In this document: positions 47,564 through 55,972 of the stretch, piece by piece
Layout of the letters: each line of letters opens with the position of its first letter
Numbering within the stretch: the stretch's first letter is position 1
Origin: Gammaproteobacteria bacterium
GTDB lineage: Bacteria; Pseudomonadota; Gammaproteobacteria; Pseudomonadales; Azotimanducaceae
Assembly: GCA_021773565.1 (NCBI GenBank)
Contig: JAJFJZ010000026.1
Location: forward strand, 155,345-219,344
Length of the DNA stretch: 64,000 nucleotides
Direction: 5' to 3'
The notes under the pieces: model-generated
Database searches by the model: none
What the model was told of the DNA's origin: nothing
Seen by the model: only the letters and a program-made list of their open reading frames with translations
Made by a program: the position numbers and the translations under genes

Positions 47564-47640
47564 GCGCCCGTGGCTCAGTTGGATAGAGCACCTGGCTACG
47601 AACCAGGGGGTCGGGGATTCGAATTCCTCCGGGCGCACCA
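47564..47640 (+). tRNA. tRNA-Arg (anticodon ACG)
   Basis: A 77-base gene including encoded CCA. Acceptor GCGCCCG pairs with CGGGCGC; the D arm contains GGCTCAGTTGGATAGAGC; the anticodon stem CTGGC/CCAG surrounds TACGAAC-type loop with anticodon ACG; the T arm is GGGGATTCGAATTCCTC. The accessory region begins directly downstream. Confidence 0.97.
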
Positions 47641-47656
47641 ATTAAATCAAGGCTTC

Positions 47657-47677
47657 AAGCTCTATTCGCTAGAGCTT
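47657..47677 (+). terminator. hairpin downstream of tRNA-Arg
   Basis: AAGCTCTA and TAGAGCTT form a perfect 8-bp stem around TTCGC, 17 bases after the tRNA. There is no T-run after it, so it may be a processing or factor-dependent end rather than a classical terminator. Confidence 0.4.
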
Positions 47678-47911
47678 AGGCTCTAGATAGGCACAAAAAT
47701 CATCCAAGATACCCAGTAATTCTGAATTACTACAGCGTCTCTACATCCTAGGAAAACACATCAATCATCGATATTTCACTTTTAAAAACTATCTGACGTA
47801 GCTTTCTCCGGTCTCTTATATTGATCCTGAGGAGTATGTTAATTGCCCATAAGGAACCGCGTTAGCGATAATTGCATTCCTCTTTACTCGCGACTTCTAA
47901 ACAAAAACGTG

Positions 47912-47920
47912 TTATCCACA
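47912..47920 (+). promoter_or_regulatory. perfect DnaA box
   Basis: TTATCCACA matches the R1-type DnaA consensus exactly. It lies in the 400-base gene-free stretch (47641-48040) between tRNA-Arg and the HTH gene, 63 bases before the palindrome array, as in DnaA-assisted plasmid origins. The remaining bases of the stretch are AT-rich with nothing else I can name. Confidence 0.5.
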
Positions 47921-47982
47921 TTTTTTCTATTTAGGGGCCCTGGTTACTAACTTGTATACTAATATGTTCACTAATAGAGTCA

Positions 47983-48040
47983 CGACAGATCTGTCGTCAG
48001 GAGGCGACAATTTTGTCGTCAGGTCACGACATTTATGTCG
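47983..48040. repeat. three palindromes at exact 22-bp spacing (iteron-like)
   Basis: CGACAGATCTGTCG (47983-47996), CGACAATTTTGTCG (48005-48018) and CGACATTTATGTCG (48027-48040) share the form CGACA-N4-TGTCG and start exactly 22 bp apart, two helical turns. The 8-base spacers begin TCAGG in the first two. The array ends one base before the stop of the HTH gene. Phased repeats next to a DnaA box and an HTH gene suggest initiator-binding iterons or an operator array. Confidence 0.75.
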
Positions 48041-48403
48041 CTAGCTTCTGCCAGCATGATATTTCTCAACTAACGCTAACCTCCATAATTCGATGTCCCG
48101 CAATTGTTCTTCAGACATACGCCTGAACTTACCGGCAACATGTATGACACGCGTGTCTTTCGCTTTATTGATCTCGACCTCAATCATTCCCTTCTCTTTG
48201 AGATCTTTAATGACCCGTTGAACTTGTCGTTCACTGAATTGGAACGTGTTACGAAAGTGTTCATTAGATACAACGCATCCGAAGTCATTATCCAGGGAAT
48301 TGATCTCTGCCCACATCATTTTTTGTTGTGACGTTAAGTCAGGCGCGAGCCATATCTCCCGCGGTATCCAAACGCCTTTGAAGTCTCTTTTTGTTTCACT
48401 CAT
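48041..48403 (-). CDS. helix-turn-helix (HTH_36-like) replication-type protein
   Basis: A 120-residue protein with a winged HTH: FKGVWIPREIWLAPDLTSQQKMMWAEINSL, then NEHFRNTFQFSERQVQRVIKDLKEKGMIEV with the recognition helix. This pattern is common in phage and plasmid replication initiators and regulators. It lies directly beside the palindrome array and two DnaA-box-like sequences, so binding those is a reasonable inference. Confidence 0.7.
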   Translation of the reverse strand: MSETKRDFKGVWIPREIWLAPDLTSQQKMMWAEINSLDNDFGCVVSNEHFRNTFQFSERQVQRVIKDLKEKGMIEVEINKAKDTRVIHVAGKFRRMSEEQLRDIELWRLALVEKYHAGRS

Positions 48404-48472
48404 GGATCAGCACAGAACACCATAGCTCTGTTGTCATAATTGTACTGCATTGTAAGAAAATCTTTATGTTAG

Positions 48473-48481
48473 TTATCCACC
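48473..48481 (+). promoter_or_regulatory. DnaA-box-like site
   Basis: TTATCCACC differs from the DnaA consensus in one base. It lies between the HTH gene and the coiled-coil gene, giving DnaA-like sites on both sides of the HTH gene. Confidence 0.35.
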
Positions 48482-48536
48482 GGATAGGATAATGGGTTGT
48501 CCGGATTCTTTTCTGAACTTGACTGAAACGCGTTAT

Positions 48537-49292
48537 CTATGTTTCCAGAATGGTCACGTTCCTTGGCTGATTCGAATTCGAAAGTTCCCCACTAGAAAAC
48601 TCAGCGTCAATCGCACTACGAGAGGGGTGTTCATCTGGAGCTTTGAGTTGCAGCTGCTTGTTCTGCTGCTTAAGCGAACCAATTTGTTCCCCCATCTCCG
48701 CAACATGACGCATATCTTCTCTGCGAAGCGCTCGCTCCTGTTTCAGAAGTTCATCCTTAACACGAATATCAACCTCTTTCAGATCGAGAGCGTCTTGCAA
48801 TCGCTCGATCTCTTCTTTTGTTGGACGCATATCTTCTGTTCTTTCAGCGGTAGCTAATTCTGATTCAGGAAAATTAGTGCTCATCGATGGTGGCCGAGGT
48901 TGACCGGCGCTGACCGGCTCTTTCCCGTGTTGTGACTCTTGAGCTGCCATTGCTCGATTCTGCATTTCATTGGTAACGAACTCGTCGAGTGAGTTAGCGC
49001 CGATGTACCATTGAGGCTTGTGTATGTTACCCACTCTCTTCCATATACATTTCAGCACGTTCGAATCATTGCGATCACAAACGCGTCTGTAACGCCGATC
49101 ACGGATTTTAATACCTCTGTTTGCTGCGAAAACACACGCTGCCTGCGCAGTAAAGACGTAGTCGTCATCATCTGGATCAACGGTCATTACCGGACGTGAC
49201 CGGTGCAGACCGGCGAGATCCGGCTCTGTCCGGCGGAGACCGCCGCTAGCCGAAGAGTTTTGAGCGAATTGCTGTTTGTTTTCATCCGACAT
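48537..49292 (-). CDS. accessory-element protein with N-terminal domain and coiled coil
   Basis: A 251-residue protein. A disordered start is followed by a small basic domain (FTAQAACVFAANRGIKIRDRRYRRVCDRND and WYIGANSLDEFVTNEM, resembling a MerR-like DNA-binding fold) and a C-terminal coiled coil (IERLQDALDLKEVDIRVKDE, MGEQIGSLKQQNKQLQL). I recognise no named family. The coding DNA contains two 10-bp-periodic CCGG arrays (separate entries). Confidence 0.6.
   Translation of the reverse strand: MSDENKQQFAQNSSASGGLRRTEPDLAGLHRSRPVMTVDPDDDDYVFTAQAACVFAANRGIKIRDRRYRRVCDRNDSNVLKCIWKRVGNIHKPQWYIGANSLDEFVTNEMQNRAMAAQESQHGKEPVSAGQPRPPSMSTNFPESELATAERTEDMRPTKEEIERLQDALDLKEVDIRVKDELLKQERALRREDMRHVAEMGEQIGSLKQQNKQLQLKAPDEHPSRSAIDAEFSSGELSNSNQPRNVTILET
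48894..48927. repeat. second 10-bp-periodic CCGG cluster
   Basis: CCG at 48894, CCGG at 48904 and 48914, and CCCG at 48924 repeat at 10-bp spacing, with TGACCGGC twice. It is in the same gene as the longer array at 49190, in the region encoding the linker before the coiled coil. Confidence 0.55.
49190..49252. repeat. 10-bp-periodic CCGG array within coding sequence
   Basis: CCGG starts at 49190, 49200, 49210, 49220 and 49230, followed by CCG at 49240 and 49250: seven units at exactly 10-bp intervals. The period is not a multiple of three, so it is not a protein repeat; the encoded residues differ. One-turn helical phasing suggests protein binding to one DNA face, or repeated methylation targets. 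Confidence 0.7.
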
Positions 49293-49600
49293 AACTTTAA
49301 CTTACCACGCATTCTCAGAAATCCAAGGATTCTTATCCCCAAGAAAACGGTAAGGCTTTAGAAGAATAAGAGTCGATACGGGCATCGTTCATCCGAATCT
49401 ATAATTGAAACGACGGAGAAGTATACAGAGTTGGGGGTGGGAGAATGTAGTCGCTCCGTTTCCTGAGTATCCAAGACTGTCTGCCTTTGATGCCATCGTG
49501 TAAGAACCAAAGAGGCCGCAAACAGCAACGGCGCAAAAATAACCACGCCAGGTATCCCCAACAGTGTCAATTGACGATCTCCTCGTGACAGGTACTGTAT
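49293..49600. other. 308-base spacer
   Basis: Between the coiled-coil gene and the DUF2958 gene. A minus-strand frame of 91 codons (49358-49633) with one hydrophobic stretch exists, but it overlaps the DUF2958 start and has no recognisable features, so I do not call it. Nothing else is evident. Confidence 0.4.
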
Positions 49601-49984
49601 GTGGTAGGGGAGCAGTTCTGTTCTTTTCCACAACTAACCAGGAATGCCGCAAAGAAGCTTCTGACAATTCCGCAGGATGCGCGTCTACGCGCCAATCATG
49701 CACAGCAATGCACGCACCCAGAAAGGGGCGTTGATTTCGAACCCGTCGTGAAAATATTTGGAGGCAGCGCCACTTTGCTCCTTACCGAGATGGACGAAGA
49801 CAACATTTGTTTTAGGCTGTTTGATTTAGGACATGGGTTTCCAGAACTTGGATCTGTTGCGCTCGACGAACTGGAAGCCTATCGCGGGTTTCCACCAATC
49901 GAGCGTGATCTGTACTTTGAACCCACAAAAACGTTGTCGGAGTACGCAGATCAAGCGCGCACCGATCGACGTGTCATGGCATAG
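49601..49984 (+). CDS. DUF2958 domain protein
   Basis: A 127-residue protein with the DUF2958 pattern: VDFEPVVKIFGGSATLLLTEMD, CFRLFDLGHGFPELGSVALDEL and PIERDLYFEP. Genes of this family are typical cargo of integrative and conjugative elements; function is unknown. The GTG start is at 49601; the first 25 residues are not typical and a later start is possible. It is followed nine bases later by the RadC-like gene. Confidence 0.82.
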   Translation: MVGEQFCSFPQLTRNAAKKLLTIPQDARLRANHAQQCTHPERGVDFEPVVKIFGGSATLLLTEMDEDNICFRLFDLGHGFPELGSVALDELEAYRGFPPIERDLYFEPTKTLSEYADQARTDRRVMA

Positions 49985-49992
49985 GAGGGGAC

Positions 49993-50430
49993 ATGAATGA
50001 TGACGAAATAATTGCTCGAGCTGTAGCACTTCTCGAGGCGCGCATTCGAAATACTGAGATCATCAGTAATAATAATGATGCCAAAACGTATCTACGTTTG
50101 AAATTGGGTCACCTGGAAAGGGAGGTGTTTGCCGTTCTTCTATTGGATACAAAACACCGAGTGCTTCATTACGAGGAAATATTCTATGGCACAATTGATC
50201 GAGCAAATGTATACCCGCGAGAGATAGTGAAAGCAGCACTTGCGAAAAATGCCGCTGCAATCATTCTGGCACACAACCATCCCTCTGGCGTAGCAGAGCC
50301 CTCGCAGACTGACTTAGTGATCACTCAACGAGTGAAAGAGGCGATGGGCTTAATCGATGTGCGAGTGCTCGACCACATTGTGGTCACCCGAGGTACCACG
50401 GTCTCGATGACTGAACGTGGTTTGCTTTGA
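49993..50430 (+). CDS. RadC-like JAB domain protein
   Basis: A 145-residue RadC/JAB-MPN fold protein: FAVLLLDTKHRVLHYEEIF, the metal motif ILAHNHPSGVAEPSQTD (HxH with downstream D), and LIDVRVLDHIVVTR. Short versions like this lack the N-terminal HhH part of RadC and are markers of plasmids and integrative elements. AGGAGG precedes the ATG. A terminator hairpin follows the stop. Confidence 0.92.
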   Translation: MNDDEIIARAVALLEARIRNTEIISNNNDAKTYLRLKLGHLEREVFAVLLLDTKHRVLHYEEIFYGTIDRANVYPREIVKAALAKNAAAIILAHNHPSGVAEPSQTDLVITQRVKEAMGLIDVRVLDHIVVTRGTTVSMTERGLL

Positions 50431-50439
50431 TCCACTACA

Positions 50440-50463
50440 AACCCCGCTCTATGCGGGGTTTTT
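50440..50463 (+). terminator. intrinsic terminator after the RadC-like gene
   Basis: AACCCCGC and GCGGGGTT form an 8-bp stem around TCTAT, followed directly by TTT. It closes the DUF2958-radC transcript. Confidence 0.8.
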
Positions 50464-51015
50464 CATATCCCGGGATAAGGGCAGGATTTACGTAACCACA
50501 GTCCAATAATATAGACTGCCTCTTTAGGTATTAACTCTATTATCACCTCCGGATAATCAAGGATTAGATCTAGTGCAATACAAAGCAATGCTCATATGTA
50601 AAATTTAACCTTGTATCGCACAATATCTGTTTTCAGAAGAGGGTATAAAAATATCCATCCGATGTTGGCAGAAAGCCGAAACTAGCTCTACACCAGATTA
50701 TCAATATGAGCGTCCGCTCTTCCTCCGAAAGCAGCCGTTGAGTTACTATCTGGGGGCATCGGCCCATAAGAGATATTCTCGAGTATCAGGTTCACTTATC
50801 CCGATAGCGGTCAATCGGACAACTGCCATGCGTTGAATGGGTGAATAGCTAGTGCCGCGGGTTGCTGCTCATAGTTTGGCTTCCGCCGACAATGGGCTTA
50901 TTCTTCCTATCGCAATGGGATGGCTCAAGATATGCTTTGTCGGTGAGTGCCTTTCTGAGAAGAGTCGGCGGCGAAGCTCGCGCTTTGTCCTGACTCGAAG
51001 GAAACATGGGAATGT
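50464..51015. other. gene-free stretch before the CBASS genes
   Basis: About 550 bases. It holds a 12-bp palindrome TATCCCGGGATA (50466-50477) and the left 18-bp direct repeat (50616-50633). I find no gene or clear promoter. Confidence 0.5.
50616..50633 (+). repeat. left 18-bp direct repeat flanking the CBASS cassette
   Basis: TCGCACAATATCTGTTTT, identical to 53273-53290. The two copies lie 2657 bp apart in the same orientation and enclose only the two CBASS genes. Confidence 0.85.
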
Positions 51016-51981
51016 ATGACAGGACTAACGATCAATTCGACACTATCGACCGAGTACCAAAGTGACGGCCTGTACCGCATTTTGGCTCTTGATGGAGGTG
51101 GCGCCAAAGGCTTCTACACACTAGGTGTTCTCAAAGAGATCGAGGGAATGCTGAAGTGTCCGCTGTACACAAGATTCGACTTAATCTTCGGCACCAGCAC
51201 GGGGGCGATCATCGCGTCTCTCATCGCGCTTGGGTACGAGGTCGATCAGATCCACGACCTGTACAAAAAACACGTGCCAAGTGTCATGGCGGCAAGGACA
51301 GCGGGCAGAAAGACAGCGGCGTTGTCAAAGCTCACAAAGGATATCTTCGGGTCGCTAACCTTTGAGGACGTCAAGACTGGCATAGGTATCGTCGCTACGA
51401 GATGGATAACTGAGCGGCCGATGATATTCAAGGGGAGCGTCAAACAGGCACACGGCCGCACGGGGACTTTCAAGGCAGGTTTTGGAGTGAGCATGGCCGA
51501 CGCTGTGCAAGCGTCGTGTTCGGCATTCCCATTTTTTCATAGAACGGTGGTCACGACAGTGGCTGGCGACAAAGTTGAATTGATCGACGGAGGGTACTGT
51601 GCAAACAACCCGACTCTCTACGCGATAGCTGACGCTGTCGCCGCCCAAAAGAGAGAGCGCAAAGACATCCGCGTTGTTAATGTTGGAGTCGGCGTGTATC
51701 CAGAACCGCCACGTGGATTTAAGATGAGGCTGGCTAAAAAGTACGTGGTCAGCGTTCAGCTTTTGCAGAAGACTCTGGAGATCAACACGCAATCCATGGA
51801 TCAGCTTCGCGAAATTCTGTTCAAGGACATCGCGACCGTTCGTATCAACGACACTTTTGAGCGCCCAGAAATGGCGACCGACCTCATGGAACACAACCTT
51901 GATAAGCTGAACTTGTTGCGACAACGAGGAAGTGAGTCGTTCGCTTCGCGGGAAGAAAAGCTCAGAGAATTTCTGATGTAA
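51016..51981 (+). CDS. capV: CBASS effector: patatin-like phospholipase (CapV)
   Basis: A 321-residue patatin phospholipase. GGGAKG oxyanion loop at residues 27-32, nucleophile Ser61 in GTSTG, and catalytic Asp in LIDGGYCANNP complete the dyad. In CBASS, CapV is activated by the cyclic nucleotide made by the neighbouring CD-NTase and degrades the inner membrane to abort phage infection. The CD-NTase starts 15 bases downstream with its own ribosome site. Operon of two genes with no Cap2/Cap3 is the type I layout. Confidence 0.93.
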   Translation: MTGLTINSTLSTEYQSDGLYRILALDGGGAKGFYTLGVLKEIEGMLKCPLYTRFDLIFGTSTGAIIASLIALGYEVDQIHDLYKKHVPSVMAARTAGRKTAALSKLTKDIFGSLTFEDVKTGIGIVATRWITERPMIFKGSVKQAHGRTGTFKAGFGVSMADAVQASCSAFPFFHRTVVTTVAGDKVELIDGGYCANNPTLYAIADAVAAQKRERKDIRVVNVGVGVYPEPPRGFKMRLAKKYVVSVQLLQKTLEINTQSMDQLREILFKDIATVRINDTFERPEMATDLMEHNLDKLNLLRQRGSESFASREEKLREFLM

Positions 51982-51996
51982 ATATGGGAGGTACCA

Positions 51997-52893
51997 TTGT
52001 CAATTCCAGAATCTCAGCTCGACACATGGTCTCATCAGGGTTCTATCACTCTATCTGCTAGCACCTACAAAACGATCAAGAGTGCACTCGAATCGACCGG
52101 GACTGGTTACGCCGCAAAAAACTACAAGGTTTTTTTGCAAGGCTCTTACGGGAACAACACTAACATCTATGCTGAGAGCGACGTGGATGTTGTGATCAGG
52201 CTAGACGACGTATATTTCAGCGATCTCTCTAACTTGGCATCAGAAGACAAAGCAGCATACGATGCAGCACGCGTCGCGGCAATGTACTCATACGCTGACT
52301 ACAAGAAGGACGTGCTAAAGGCACTGACTGACAAATTCGGAATCGACGTAAAGGCAGGTGACAAGGCAATCGCAATCAAGCAAAGCGGGAACAGGCGAAA
52401 GGCAGACGTTATTACTGCAATGCAGTTTCGACGCTATTGGAAGTTCAAGTCCACCTATGATCAGAAGTATGACGAAGGCATTTGCTTCTTCAATGAATCT
52501 GGCGAACGGATCGCTAACTATCCAAAGCAGCACTCTGAGAACATGACCGCCAAGCATCAGGCGTCTGGCTTGCAGCTGAAGCCTATGGTTCGAATTCTCA
52601 AGAACTTGCGAACTAGGTTGGTCACCGACGGGAAGTTGAAGGCTGGAGTTGCACCGTCATATTACTTAGAGGGGCTTCTCTACAACGTGCCAATTGACAA
52701 GTTTGCAAGGACTTATAGCGACAGCTTTGTGAACGCAATGACATGGATTCAAAAGGAAGCGGACAAGACGCAGCTCGTGTGCGCGAACGAGCAGCACTAT
52801 CTGTTGAGGGACGGCGTTCACAACTGCTGGCCTATTGCTAACGGTGACGCGTTTCTCAATTCGGCGATCAAGGCATGGAACGAGTGGGGATGA
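51997..52893 (+). CDS. CBASS CD-NTase (cyclic oligonucleotide synthase)
   Basis: A 298-residue cGAS/DncV-like nucleotidyltransferase. GSYGNNTNI (G49-S50) and SDVDVV with D62 and D64 form the metal site; D137 in RRKADVI is the third acid. It makes the cyclic dinucleotide or trinucleotide that activates CapV. The start is TTG 51997, well supported by GGGAGGT five bases upstream; the preceding stop is 15 bases away. I cannot assign clade or product reliably; a clade that makes 3',3'-cGAMP-like signals is usual for CapV partners. Confidence 0.9.
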   Translation: MSIPESQLDTWSHQGSITLSASTYKTIKSALESTGTGYAAKNYKVFLQGSYGNNTNIYAESDVDVVIRLDDVYFSDLSNLASEDKAAYDAARVAAMYSYADYKKDVLKALTDKFGIDVKAGDKAIAIKQSGNRRKADVITAMQFRRYWKFKSTYDQKYDEGICFFNESGERIANYPKQHSENMTAKHQASGLQLKPMVRILKNLRTRLVTDGKLKAGVAPSYYLEGLLYNVPIDKFARTYSDSFVNAMTWIQKEADKTQLVCANEQHYLLRDGVHNCWPIANGDAFLNSAIKAWNEWG

Positions 52894-53212
52894 TCGCGGA
52901 GACCAGGACGGTCCCATGCACCTCTCTGACTTTTGTTGAGCCGCGCTAACGCGCGAGCAAACCACGCAGCGCCAGTACGGCAGCTAGTTGAAGACCAGTG
53001 CCAATTTGAAGCATTCTTGAGGAGTGGTCGCTAAAATCCATAAACGCAGTTGAGCCAATTCACCCAGAGGGTTGGAATCAGTGGATGTTTTCGTGGAAAA
53101 AAAATTTTGTCCGGCGAGGACATTCTCTCTGCTCCTTGGATTACAGGGAAAGGCGGTGTCACTACCTTACGAGACTAATCAGGCGCACGAGAGTGCTCTG
53201 AAAAATACATTT

Positions 53213-53236
53213 GACGGTAACTACCTTGTTACCGTC
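53213..53236. repeat. 9-bp inverted repeat downstream of CBASS
   Basis: GACGGTAAC and GTTACCGTC around a TACCTT loop form a perfect stem. No T-run follows on the plus strand. It may be a transcript end or a recombination-site element. Confidence 0.6.
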
Positions 53237-53272
53237 CTCTCCTCACCATCAAAAGGGGAGCTTAGTAGAACG

Positions 53273-53290
53273 TCGCACAATATCTGTTTT
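53273..53290 (+). repeat. right 18-bp direct repeat flanking the CBASS cassette
   Basis: Identical to 50616-50633. This copy sits inside an inverted repeat: ACGTCGC (53270-53276) and GCGACGT (53291-53297) enclose most of it. The left copy lacks these arms. Confidence 0.85.
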
Positions 53291-53620
53291 GCGACGTGTG
53301 TCAAAAAGACGGCTCGGTTGAGCTGTCCTTTTAGACAACCCAACATCTAAGAAAAAAGACGCCCATTTTCTATACGCGTTGGCTCACTACACGATTTGTG
53401 TTATGTATTGTTAGGGTTTCGTTCATGTCATTCTCATAACGAACCGAAAGCTATCGCGATCTGGATGAACCGTTGCAGAGTCGATCTCGCTTTTGGTTTC
53501 TGCAGATATATACAAAATATACACAACCCAGTGTTTTTGCAGTCCTTATGTAGTCCGTGAATATCCTTTAGGAGCAAATATTTAAGTGGACTATGAGGGT
53601 ACGTTGGAAGTACTGATCAA

Positions 53621-53646
53621 GGGTTCCAGTCCCGCCCGCTCCGCCA
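53621..53646 (+). other. tRNA 3'-end-like sequence (possible att scar)
   Basis: GGGTTCCAGTCCCGCC followed by CGCTCCGCCA has the T-loop and CCA end of a tRNA or tmRNA, but no D or anticodon arm lies upstream. CCAATTA follows, also present just after the CCA of tRNA-Arg at 47640. It resembles the remnant left by integration into a tRNA 3' end. Confidence 0.4.
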
Positions 53647-53797
53647 ATTAGTCTGCAGCTTTGCGAAGCTGTCAGTTAAAGTCCCAAATATTTATTTTAC
53701 ATTCAAAGGCTTAGAGCCGTGTTTTCATGGAATGGTATTCTCTCTTTAACGGTATTTCAAGATAATCGCGTTAGTTGCGGGGGATTATCTAAGTTAC

Positions 53798-54126
<329 letters not shown>

Positions 54127-54142
54127 CTACACATGCACTTCT

Positions 54143-54622
54143 TCACGCGACTTGCTTGTATTTACCCCTGTGGAAAACTAAGGGCTCTGCATCTGGATTG
54201 GATTCGATGTTGACCACTTCCCCAATCATTATGACGTGATCTCCCCCCTCATAGCGCGCATAAACCTTGCATTCCATAGAGGTCAGCGACTCCGTTAAGA
54301 CAGGACATCCAATCATTCCTACCTTGTAATCACCTACATGGAGCTCATGCTTGCCCTTCGTCGCGTGACGATTTGATAGATTTTCCTGTTCAAGAGCTAG
54401 AATGTTTACGGCAAATGTATCAGCTTCTTGCCAGGCTCGTACGGTGTCTGAACTTCTTTGCAAGTTCCACAGAACCAAAGGAGGGTCAAGCGAAAGTGAG
54501 GTAAACGAATTCACCGTCATTCCAAAGGGCAGTAATCCCCCAGCAACTGCTGTGACAATCGCAACTCCAGTAGGGAAAAGTCCCGTCGCAATGCGTAGTT
54601 CGCTGTTTGAAATACTCATCAT
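54143..54622 (-). CDS. flavin reductase family protein
   Basis: A 159-residue FMN-binding split barrel reductase: TGLFPTGVAIVTAVAGG, GMTVNSFTSLSLDPPLVLWNL (flavin-binding), FAVNILALEQENLSN and GDHVIMIGEVV. It supplies reduced flavin to two-component monooxygenases; the luciferase-like enzyme at the right window edge is the obvious partner. ATG 54622 follows AGGAG. It sits between two IS scars, so it may have been separated from the rest of the cluster. Confidence 0.9.
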   Translation of the reverse strand: MMSISNSELRIATGLFPTGVAIVTAVAGGLLPFGMTVNSFTSLSLDPPLVLWNLQRSSDTVRAWQEADTFAVNILALEQENLSNRHATKGKHELHVGDYKVGMIGCPVLTESLTSMECKVYARYEGGDHVIMIGEVVNIESNPDAEPLVFHRGKYKQVA

Positions 54623-54798
54623 TCAATCTCCTGTTAAATACCACATCAATATGGCTTCCTTCCGTCCAAAGACTATGTCTCCCTCAGCGAAACTGTAGAT
54701 AGACAGTGGCCTCTTTTGACGCAACGCAGAGAATCTTGGCGGCGCCGATGATCTTTCTCCTGTAGCTTGTCCACCTTGAATGAGGCTATTTCAACATA

Positions 54799-55123
54799 TT
54801 ATGCCACCTGCTCTTAAAATTCGGCCGGTGGCAAATAACCAAGCGGACTGTGTGATTCCACCACATTACGGTGTTTTCGCCATCAATTGATGATCAACCA
54901 GGCATCGTTTAAATTCAGAAAGTAAAATTGGCACAGGCCCCTCTGCTTTATGCATTGCATGTAAAATCAGATTACCATAGCGTGGATATTGCTCACCTAA
55001 TTGCCTGTGACGCGTCTGCAGAACATCATCCGTATACACAAATTTGTATCTCTTGAGATCGTCTTCCGTTTTGATGTTTTTAGCCACCGCCTGAGCGATG
55101 GCCTACAAGTCTTTCTTATTCAT
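54799..55123 (-). pseudogene. mosaic IS remnant: IS256-type start joined to IS3-type OrfB fragments
   Basis: From ATG 55123, MNKKDL-stop-AIAQAVAKNIKTEDDLKR resembles the N-terminus of IS256 Mutator transposases, with TAG at codon 7. The same frame then becomes QLGEQYPRYGNLILHAMHK, typical of IS3 OrfB, and after breaks ends with SHSPLGYLPPAEF, the IS3 OrfB C-terminus. It is non-functional and appears to be a junction of two elements. Confidence 0.6.
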
Positions 55124-55189
55124 AGTTGCCTATCCCTACCCGTTATCGGGACTAATGATAAGCAGTTACATAGTTTTTGTTACAGTTTC

Positions 55190-55972
55190 TTACTGTGCAA
55201 GAAAACCCCCATCAACAGCCAGTATATGACCCGTAACCATTGAAGCCGCCTCGCTTGAGAGATAGAGTACTGCGTGCGCCACATCCTCTGATTCCGCCAG
55301 ACGCCGTAAAGGAGTCAGATCGCATATTTTCTGGGTAATTTCCTCAGATGCAAACAAACCGGCAGTTAAAGGCGTATTCACCCAGGTCGGCGCCACAGCA
55401 TTTACTCGAATATTATTTGGGGCCCACTCTACGGCAAAAGCACGTGCCATATTTACAACCGCTCCTTTTGTAGCCTGATACGAAACATTCGGATAGATAC
55501 CCCCTCCTGACAAACCCATGATGGAAGCAATAAGAACAATAGAACCACCTCCCGATTCCATCATATATCTTGCCCCATGTCGTGCACACAAAAAGGTACC
55601 CGTCATATTAACTGCAATAACTTTCTCCCAAGCCGCCAAGGGCAATTTCACAGAATCTTCGCGAATCGCAATGCCAGCACTGGTAACCAGGCTATCAATC
55701 TTTCCGAATCGGGCAATAGTAGCAGACAACGCATCGACAACCTGATCTTCCCGGGAAACATCAGCTGGCGTAGAAATCGCTGTTATACCTTCTTCCACGA
55801 GCATCTGCCTCGCCGTCTCAGCACCCTTCGCATCATGATCCACTATACAAATGGAAGCTCCGGCACGCCCCAGTACAAAAGCGACAGATAGACCAATTCC
55901 ACTCGCTCCTCCGGTGACAATCGCCACCTTACCGTCCATTCCAAATACTCGGGGTAAGTCACCTGCCATCAT
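55190..55972 (-). CDS. short-chain dehydrogenase/reductase
   Basis: A 260-residue SDR: VAIVTGGASGIGLSVAFVLG (NAD(P) loop), CIVDHDAKGAE with Asp suggesting NAD preference, LVTSAGIA, catalytic Ser in IASIMGL and YQATK (YxxxK). Ending NNIRVNAVAPTWVNT and MVTGHILAVDGGF are typical. The frame is open to 56026; I choose ATG 55972, close to the overlapping end of the upstream hydrolase. It likely oxidises a hydroxyl intermediate of the local pathway. Confidence 0.9.
   Translation of the reverse strand: MMAGDLPRVFGMDGKVAIVTGGASGIGLSVAFVLGRAGASICIVDHDAKGAETARQMLVEEGITAISTPADVSREDQVVDALSATIARFGKIDSLVTSAGIAIREDSVKLPLAAWEKVIAVNMTGTFLCARHGARYMMESGGGSIVLIASIMGLSGGGIYPNVSYQATKGAVVNMARAFAVEWAPNNIRVNAVAPTWVNTPLTAGLFASEEITQKICDLTPLRRLAESEDVAHAVLYLSSEAASMVTGHILAVDGGFLAQ

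Larger units (their letters stand above)
52894..53797. other. gene-free stretch after CBASS
   Basis: About 900 bases. It contains a 9-bp inverted repeat (53213-53236), the right 18-bp direct repeat in a 7-bp inverted repeat, a tRNA-3'-end-like sequence (53621-53646) and a hairpin CAGCTT-TGCG-AAGCTG (53656-53671). A 92-codon frame at 53072-53350 runs through these structures and is not convincing. Confidence 0.5.

Noticed and set aside
47983..49252. CRISPR array
   Set aside because: Repeats of 14-22 bp and 10 bp with no unique 30-bp spacers, and no cas genes.
49358..49633. 91-codon minus-strand membrane protein
   Set aside because: Overlaps the DUF2958 start, with only one weak hydrophobic stretch.
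50466..50477. TATCCCGGGATA palindrome as operator
   Set aside because: Located just after a terminator, with no promoter beside it; could be chance.
53072..53350. 92-codon protein after CBASS
   Set aside because: It reads through two inverted repeats and the 18-bp direct repeat, has no ribosome site and no family features.
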